Assembly (NCBI GenBank): GCA_002701965.1
Contig: NZXM01000019.1
Location: forward strand, 14,865-22,470
DNA from: Methanobacteriota archaeon
GTDB taxonomy: Archaea > Thermoplasmatota > Poseidoniia > Poseidoniales > Thalassarchaeaceae
Reading direction: 5' to 3'
DNA: 7,606 nt
Shown: positions 6,533-7,606 of the stretch, one piece after another
Layout of the letters: the number at the start of each line of letters is the position of its first letter
How positions within the stretch are numbered: the first letter of the stretch is position 1
Notes under the pieces: generated by a model
The model's database searches: none
The model's input: only the letters and a program-made list of their open reading frames with translations
Told to the model about the DNA's origin: nothing
Translations under genes and position numbers: made by a program

Positions 6533-6558
6533 CCCCAAGTGTGGTTCGAATTCTTCTG

Positions 6559-6566
6559 ATACTTAA
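6559..6566 (-). promoter_or_regulatory. Candidate archaeal TATA box of the coiled-coil gene
   Basis: On the minus strand TTAAGTAT is centred about 25 bases before the TTG at 6538 and about 30 before the ATG at 6532. This is close to the usual archaeal TATA-to-start distance if the transcript begins at or near the start codon. No Shine-Dalgarno site precedes the ATG at proper spacing (only GGGG touching it), which fits a leaderless message. The upstream BRE bases are not convincing. Confidence 0.35.
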
Positions 6567-6638
6567 CCGCCACAGGTTTGAACAATCGCGAAAGAGGGAT
6601 TATCAGACCTTATGTTGCCTTTCGAAAACTTCAATTTT

Positions 6639-7484
6639 CTATGATTCAGAATCAGCATTTGTTGACATCGAATCACAGATTTTAGGGCCTATCAAAATAT
6701 GAGTCGTGATTATTGCCAATGGTATGACTAAGAGTACAAAAGATACTGTTGAACCGTTCTCCTGTGCCCAACCCATAGACTGAATCAAAGTAGCCACAAA
6801 CATGGAAAATAGCAAGAGTAAACTTAGATTCATGCCTGTGCCCTTAGAGAACTTCGGTAAGCGTCTATCTGAAACCATCAAGCAACCCGCTAGAATCATT
6901 CCGGGGAGGATTAGCCAATCCAGTGGGTAATTCGAACCATTTTGATCACCGGTTTCAATTAATTCGATTGTAGCCACTTCGGGTTGGAGAATAACAAGAC
7001 CCGATAATGATAGAATCAATATCGCACTTCCAGGACTTGCCAAACCGTGAAACCATGGTTTTTCTGAGTCTGATTCGTGTTGAAAACGAGATAACCTCAG
7101 CATTGTACACATGACCACCCAGCAGCATACAACCGCCATAGATAATGTCCAAATTGGTGTTGCGTCTCCCCAACGGCTGAATAATCCAAACACCAAAAGT
7201 GAAGGAGCAACTCCAAACGAAATCGAATCCGACATCAAATCGAGATACCCGCCGAGATGTCTCCTCTTAGAGTAAATTCTAGCGATTGGACCATCGATAA
7301 GATCACCAAAAACCGATGCGATGATGAGTAACATCGCCCACCAAATGTACTTTTGAGAATCTCCATCAATCACAGAGAAATCATCAAACGCGAGGATTAA
7401 GCAAGCAATTGAAAATGTGCCTAGTAGACCATTTGAGAGTGTTATCCAATCTGCGATACCCATCAATCGGAAGGTTGTCTTCAT
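6639..7484 (-). CDS. pssA: CDP-alcohol phosphatidyltransferase, serine type (archaetidyl/phosphatidylserine synthase)
   Basis: A 281-residue polytopic membrane enzyme that transfers a phospholipid moiety from a CDP-activated lipid to an alcohol, here probably L-serine, releasing CMP. The complete family signature D-x2-DG-x2-AR-x8-G-x3-D-x3-D is present: Asp61, Asp64, Gly65, Ala68, Arg69, Gly78, Asp82, Asp86. These residues bind the divalent metal and CDP and include the catalytic base. The N-terminal WITLSNGLLG, the RLSRF motif (130-134) and FHGLASPGSA (145-154) are the pattern of the PssA branch rather than the glycerol-phosphate or inositol branches. About eight membrane helices can be seen: 15-34, 46-60, 88-104, 111-128, 151-168, 187-204, 219-236 and 248-266. 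In archaea the product is archaetidylserine, precursor of archaetidylethanolamine; the lipid backbone of this organism cannot be read from the sequence. ATG at 7484 gives the expected N-terminus, with no clear Shine-Dalgarno. It lies 49 bases after the partial gene at the right edge, so cotranscription is possible. No decarboxylase gene is in the window. Confidence 0.93.
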   Translation of the reverse strand: MKTTFRLMGIADWITLSNGLLGTFSIACLILAFDDFSVIDGDSQKYIWWAMLLIIASVFGDLIDGPIARIYSKRRHLGGYLDLMSDSISFGVAPSLLVFGLFSRWGDATPIWTLSMAVVCCWVVMCTMLRLSRFQHESDSEKPWFHGLASPGSAILILSLSGLVILQPEVATIELIETGDQNGSNYPLDWLILPGMILAGCLMVSDRRLPKFSKGTGMNLSLLLLFSMFVATLIQSMGWAQENGSTVSFVLLVIPLAIITTHILIGPKICDSMSTNADSES

Positions 7485-7533
7485 ACCAACAGCGAGTAAT
7501 CGGTTTGGCTTGAATTCTTTGCCGAATCCTGAC

Positions 7534-7606
7534 TTAGAAGGTCACAAAGAAAGATTCCGAGCAAGCGGGGCAGTCTAAGCGTCGCTTTCCAGGCCTCGGA
7601 CGAATA
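7534..7606 (-). CDS. C-terminal fragment of a possible zinc-ribbon protein, cut by the right edge
   Basis: Reading leftward from 7605, one minus-strand frame gives 23 codons (IRPRPGKRRLDCPACSES, then FFVTF) ending in TAA at 7536-7534. The basic stretch followed by DCPAC and an aromatic/hydrophobic end resembles the last strand of a CxxC zinc ribbon; the partner cysteines would lie outside the window. It was too short and start-less to be called by ORF length. A competing frame is open for 41 codons and ends in TGA overlapping the pssA ATG, but its composition looks less protein-like. Identity of the full protein is unknown. Confidence 0.5.
   Translation of the reverse strand, partial: IRPRPGKRRLDCPACSESFFVTF

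Noticed and set aside
6624..6639. GAAAA-CTTCAA-TTTTC inverted repeat just after the pssA stop, as a possible terminator.
   Set aside because: Only five pairs, four of them A-T, with no T run beyond four bases on the minus strand; too weak to call.

Overview
The window reads as chromosomal DNA of an uncultivated planktonic euryarchaeon, most likely Marine Group II/III (Poseidoniales-like). The basis is protein style, recalled from memory rather than searched: a secreted, membrane-anchored protein with calcium-type thrombospondin-3 repeats, a single C-terminal membrane helix and an acidic tail ending in a Trp-rich GWTMEQW box, next to an archaeal-style serine phospholipid synthase. Shine-Dalgarno-like GGTG motifs precede the left-hand genes, while the coiled-coil gene looks leaderless.

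Layout. Left block, plus strand (37-1586): a ParA/Soj-type ATPase, a small probable ribbon-helix-helix (RHH) DNA-binding protein 59 bases later, and an 82-residue unknown whose ATG directly follows the preceding stop. This looks like one operon and resembles a ParA plus small DNA-binding-partner segregation cassette (compare archaeal SegAB). Right block, all minus strand, in transcription order: the C-terminal end of an unidentified, possibly zinc-binding protein (cut by the right edge), archaetidyl/phosphatidylserine synthase (7484-6639), an 834-codon cytoplasmic coiled-coil protein (6538-4034), a strong stem-loop, and a 787-residue surface protein with a beta-propeller-like head and TSP3 stalk (3950-1587). 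The two blocks converge with no intergenic base: the stop of the 82-residue gene ends at 1586 and the stop of the surface-protein gene begins at 1587.

How the genes may work together. The left operon is a plausible DNA segregation or positioning module: ATPase, DNA-binding partner and unknown accessory. The right block is envelope-themed: one lipid head-group enzyme, one long helical cytoplasmic protein with a Lys-Pro repeat tail, and one membrane-anchored surface protein with its own disordered cytoplasmic tail. That the coiled-coil and surface proteins interact is inference from adjacency only. I see no tRNA, rRNA, CRISPR array, insertion sequence or phage gene. Every stretch over 300 bases is occupied by a gene; the longest gene-free spacers are about 106 bases (6533-6638) and 83 bases (3951-4033).
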